Shown here in pieces: positions 61,801-64,000 of a stretch of DNA of 64,000 nt. The notes below the pieces were generated by a model, which saw only the letters and a list, made by a program, of their open reading frames with translations, was not told the DNA's origin and searched no databases. A program made the translations under genes and the position numbers. The DNA is from Watersipora subatra (taxonomy: Eukaryota; Bryozoa; Gymnolaemata; Cheilostomatida; Watersiporidae). Position 1 is the stretch's first letter, and each line of letters begins with the position of its first letter. The DNA is taken from NCBI RefSeq assembly GCF_963576615.1, contig NC_088714.1, positions 33,016,643 to 33,080,642 of the forward strand, given 5' to 3'.

Positions 61801-63011
61801 TTCACGCTCGCCACCCCGACCTCTTCTGATTTCTTCAGGGCAAAGGGCAATAGTTGTACATATAGTTTTTATGAAAACGTACGTCATGAATTATATTTTA
61901 AATATAATTTTACAGAACATAATTCTATGATTTTATTCAAGCTTAAATCAAATTTTCATAGCAAAACTAGGTTCATAAGAAAACTTTGTTGTATTTTGTA
62001 ATTACAGCTATTCTGAATGCATCAGAGTTTTCGGATGTCTGATATTGTAAAAAATTATTCCACCACCACAAACCATTGAGCTAGAAACCGCACTTTCTAC
62101 AATAAAAGTAAAATTACTTTCATCACGTTATTTAAAATATAAAATCAGAAACCTACTAAAAGTGACCAAATAAAATTTCCAACACCCCCTCAGAGCAGTA
62201 CATTTAGCAGCAACCAGGATTTGTAAAAAAGATCAAGCTCTGAGTTGAAACAAATATGAGGCATGCGATTATGGAAATCGATTTTAAGGAAATTAACATA
62301 TAAACATGGAGGAAGAAAAAAGCAATATAAACCTTTTTAACTAACTTGAACATAATACATTACTTCCACTTATAAAGATACAAAACTGTAGCAATTCTTG
62401 CTCATAGTTGGAGTTGTGCTACCAATAACAAAACAACTCTAAGACATCTTTATCCCCAACATGCCACCAAATGAGCGAGCATAAGCAGTGTTTACCTGTT
62501 GTGCAAGCTGAAGCTAAAATATGGAAGCATTATATGGTTATAGAGGCAATATCATTGATTACAGATTAGTTAGAAAAAATGTTAATTTATGCTTCAGACT
62601 AGACCTTGACCTGCTAGCCTTTTGGAATCAGCTGTGTTAAATAACAGCCCAAATACAAGGCTTGTTATTCATGCAGGACATCTTAGTATTTTTATTACTA
62701 TTAGAGTAAGACATGTTCCACAATAGGTCTATAGGTTATTGAATTAAAAAACTTCAATGAGATTTCTACTTTTATGCAATTGGTGGTTTGAAATGGTTAA
62801 TTTTATTGAAGTTATAGATTTACTAGTTATAATTATTTTTATATTAGTATTCACATGTTGAGTTGCATTACAGCTTTAACTAACTGAATGTAGAGTGATT
62901 ACTTACCGCGCTGCGTGAAGCATTGTATGAAAGTTTTTTCAGATAAACATTGTAAACTGCGTCTGGTGTTTGGAACTCTTTTAGAAACTGGAGGCTGGAG
63001 TTATTGTCTGC
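46746..63011 (-). CDS. RGL1: Ral guanine nucleotide dissociation stimulator-like protein (RalGDS/RGL), 14 exons, 5' end missing
   Basis: Guanine nucleotide exchange factor that activates Ral GTPases, recruited by Ras-GTP through its C-terminal Ras-association domain. Minus-strand exons in order: 63011-62907, 61832-61699, 59530-59414, 58685-58510, 57330-57167, 55557-55408, 54523-54377, 53864-53760, 52761-52678, 52333-52089, 50058-49978, 49185-48951, 47896-47773, 46876-46746. They sum to 1998 bp, 665 codons plus stop, and every join closes in phase. RasGEF_N spans about residues 50-185 ([37 protein letters not shown]). The RasGEF catalytic domain is about 210-480 ([60 protein letters not shown]). 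A Ser-rich stretch follows, then the RA domain at about 560-650. First exons lie beyond the right edge. Orthology within RalGDS/RGL1-3 is not resolved here. Confidence 0.93.
47773..47896 (-). CDS. RGL1: RGL exon: RA domain, ends at a GC donor
   Basis: Acceptor TTTGGCAG|CTG. It encodes [20 protein letters not shown] and [11 protein letters not shown]. The only donor that joins the next exon in frame is AG|GCAAGT at 47772. Confidence 0.9.
48100..48415. repeat. 16-bp GTATATGTATGTACAA minisatellite
   Basis: About nine regular copies at 48222-48350, flanked by degenerate GTATATGTACCTTTT units, in the RGL intron between the RA-domain exons. Open frames across it on both strands are repeat artefacts. 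Confidence 0.9.
48951..49185 (-). CDS. RGL1: RGL exon: Ser-rich linker and start of RA domain
   Basis: Acceptor GTTTCAG|A and donor AAC|GTGAGA. It has a Ser/Thr-rich run ([18 protein letters not shown]) that may be phosphorylated, then [20 protein letters not shown], the first strands of the RA domain. Confidence 0.9.
49978..50058 (-). CDS. RGL1: RGL exon: end of RasGEF domain
   Basis: Acceptor TTGCAG|C and donor GT|GTAAGT. It encodes [20 protein letters not shown]; human RGL has SYNLSCELEPP at this place. Confidence 0.88.
50059..52088. other. RGL intron, no gene seen
   Basis: AT-rich; contains the 22-bp triplication at 50630-50693 and nothing else I could name. Confidence 0.55.
50630..50693. 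repeat. 22-bp triplication
   Basis: Three copies of CCCTAGGTATGGCCACAGCA, the last with two changes, in an RGL intron. Confidence 0.85.
52089..52333 (-). CDS. RGL1: RGL exon: RasGEF catalytic hairpin region
   Basis: Acceptor TTATAG|TCG and donor AG|GTAAGC. It encodes [37 protein letters not shown] and [14 protein letters not shown], the most conserved stretch of the gene. Confidence 0.96.
52678..52761 (-). CDS. RGL1: RGL exon: RasGEF domain, basic loop
   Basis: Acceptor TTTGCAG|GAA and donor CAG|GTATTT. It encodes [18 protein letters not shown], the variable basic loop before the GTVPYLGTF motif. Confidence 0.88.
53760..53864 (-). CDS. RGL1: RGL exon: RasGEF domain, 35 codons without own ATG start
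   Basis: Acceptor TTGTAG|TTA and donor AAG|GTCGGT, phase 0. It encodes [20 protein letters not shown] and SRELLMK, filling the gap between RLKK and EGTAK expected from human RalGDS. Confidence 0.88.
54377..54523 (-). CDS. RGL1: RGL exon: RasGEF domain
   Basis: Acceptor ATTTTAG|GAC and donor AAG|GTAAGA. It encodes [20 protein letters not shown] and [16 protein letters not shown]. Confidence 0.93.
55408..55557 (-). CDS. RGL1: RGL exon: RasGEF domain
   Basis: Acceptor GTTTCAG|GAG and donor AAG|GTAAGT, phase 0. It encodes [19 protein letters not shown] and [16 protein letters not shown]. Confidence 0.93.
56612..56704. repeat. Alternating purine-pyrimidine GTGCGT tract
   Basis: About 90 bp built of GTGCGTGCTTGTGTGC-like units, largely alternating purine/pyrimidine and locally CpG-rich. 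In an RGL intron. Confidence 0.85.
56813..56945 (+). mobile_element. Possible tRNA-derived repeat
   Basis: TGAGTCCAGTGGTAAGG looks like an A box and GGGAATTCAACCCC like a B box, but they are about 100 bp apart, too far for a tRNA. A second partial copy of the TTGTTTGC-GG-CAGGC segment follows at 57000-57035. Tentative. Confidence 0.3.
57167..57330 (-). CDS. RGL1: RGL exon: linker and start of RasGEF domain
   Basis: Acceptor TTTGCAG|CT and donor GCT|GTAAGT. An acidic, Gly/Ser-rich linker is followed by [20 protein letters not shown], the first helix of the catalytic domain. Confidence 0.92.
58278..58465. repeat. ~60-bp tandem repeat, three copies
   Basis: Each copy has AGTGGTATGCATCTTGTCTA then TACCATGATATGACAG. 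It lies just downstream of the last RasGEF_N exon of RGL. Confidence 0.88.
58510..58685 (-). CDS. RGL1: RGL exon: end of RasGEF_N
   Basis: Acceptor TTGCAG|A and donor C|GTAAGT. It encodes [20 protein letters not shown] and then [11 protein letters not shown]. Confidence 0.92.
59414..59530 (-). CDS. RGL1: RGL exon: RasGEF_N
   Basis: Acceptor TTTGTAG|A and donor CA|GTGAGT. It encodes [19 protein letters not shown], the signature strand of RasGEF_N. Confidence 0.9.
60238..60485. repeat. Degenerate ~10-bp CACTAATGCA repeat
   Basis: About 25 loosely conserved units of ACTAATGCAC, in an RGL intron. Confidence 0.8.
61193..61318 (-). mobile_element. tRNA-headed SINE (copy 4)
   Basis: Minus strand: GTTTAGTGCAGATGATAGCG (A-box-like) and GAAGTTCGAATCCTGC (B box), with an AACAGACAGACAGACA end. 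It lies in an RGL intron. Confidence 0.55.
61699..61832 (-). CDS. RGL1: RGL exon: start of RasGEF_N
   Basis: It encodes [20 protein letters not shown] and then GDIDGTYV. Donor AG|GTGAGA. The acceptor, GCCCTGAAG|AAA, is the least certain boundary; phase supports it. Confidence 0.85.
62907..63011 (-). CDS. RGL1: RGL exon (first in window)
   Basis: Acceptor TTGCAG|GCA and donor GCG|GTAAGT, phase 0. It encodes [20 protein letters not shown], matching the segment before RasGEF_N in RGL proteins (GAIYHVTLK in human, from memory). Confidence 0.75.
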
Positions 63012-64000
63012 CTGCAACACGAACCACCAGATCTAATCAGCTAATATTTAAGAAATCTTTTAATTTTAGTACATTTTATATCTAAGTCATGCACTTTATT
63101 GTTTTATATTTTATTATTATGTTGAATATATTGATATATTAAATATACTTGTTCTGTTTAACTTTGATGACGTAAGTATACCGGTATATTTTATTTTTAA
63201 ATTAATACTTTGCTTAAATATGTTGGTGTTAGCTTTAAGCCATTCTCACATCCGCCTTGCAATCAACAATCCTTTTCCAACCAAGTAGAAGTGTGGCAAT
63301 GACAATATCAATTTAAAGTAATTGTAATTACCAATTTTACCTAAAATCTCATTTAAAATTTGTAGTTGTCTTCCTTAGCTAAATACTGATAAATTATACG
63401 GTACGTATCTGTCGAGTTGAATTCTGATTCATTCATTTTAGCTCTACCAACTAAAATGCTACACTTGACAAATAAAACTTATAGGATTATGTAGATTCTA
63501 ATTGCTCCATTATTTACCCCACAATGCAAACACTCCGAGCTGGTATCATAACAACGGGTGAATACAACAGTAAATGCCAGATAAGCTAGTCAATACACCT
63601 TGAGCGGATATACGGCATGCCATGAATGTACAAACCAAACAACGTAGTACAAAGACTACAAATGAGAGTATTCGTTAAGAAACTGAATATCAGATTTCAA
63701 TAACTAATACACTGCTGCTGGACTTCTAAGCTGCCGAGCTGTATGTGGTAAGGCAGCAGCACATCTCTGATGAACTTTTGCCAGTGATTAATGGATGTTG
63801 AAAGGCTATTTACTCACTCCAAATGTCTTTAAAGTAAACCACAAAATGACTGCATGATATTGATAGAGATCATCAAGGCTATTGGGTGAAATGGCTGGTA
63901 TCAGATGTACAGTTCTGCTCTAGTCATTTGAGTGACTATATGTTCATGACCAACATTTAATCGACCTTCTAAAACAGGATCTTGGTGAAATGTCAAGTTT
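63012..64000. other. RGL upstream intron, window edge
   Basis: No further RGL exon was recognised. The N-terminal exon or exons and the promoter lie to the right, unless a short non-conserved exon is hidden here. Confidence 0.5.

Overview
This is an intron-rich, AT-rich animal nuclear window with many interspersed and tandem repeats and no prokaryotic features. The protein families, the CR1/jockey-type LINE, the tRNA-headed SINEs and the abundant fold-back elements suggest an invertebrate, perhaps a lophotrochozoan; that placement is inference. I read three host genes by joining conserved protein segments across splice sites. In each, the codon phases close exactly.

Region 1 (1 to about 23.7 kb, minus strand) holds the 5' half of a netrin-receptor (neogenin/DCC/frazzled) type gene. 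It has a signal-peptide exon at 23589-23655, a 12.9 kb first intron, two exons for Ig1, one for Ig2, a Ser/Thr/Pro-rich exon not expected in this family, and two exons for Ig3. The gene runs off the left edge. Its first intron carries a composite inverted-repeat transposon (about 11.74-15.05 kb) with a three-exon reading frame, a fold-back MITE, a TA-flanked pogo/Tigger-like element and several tandem repeats.

Region 2 (24.8-46.2 kb, plus strand) holds a complete 11-exon DLST gene, the E2 subunit of the mitochondrial 2-oxoglutarate dehydrogenase complex, predicted at 455 aa. Its first exon lies about 1.1 kb from the first exon of the netrin-receptor gene, head to head, so the two probably share a divergent promoter region. 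DLST introns hold an uninterrupted 903-codon LINE reading frame, a long fold-back element, a 69-bp mini-element with a perfect 8-bp target duplication, a 934-bp hAT element with a perfect 8-bp target duplication, a 35-bp minisatellite and a 246-bp MITE.

Region 3 (46.7-64 kb, minus strand) holds 14 exons of a RalGDS/RGL-type guanine nucleotide exchange factor, with RasGEF_N, RasGEF and Ras-association domains, 665 codons in the window plus stop. Its N-terminal end is beyond the right edge. It is tail to tail with DLST, with 522 bp between the stop codons. One of its introns appears to use a GC-AG splice pair. The three genes are functionally unrelated (axon guidance/adhesion, TCA cycle, Ras-to-Ral signalling). 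Their arrangement is divergent then convergent, not an operon.
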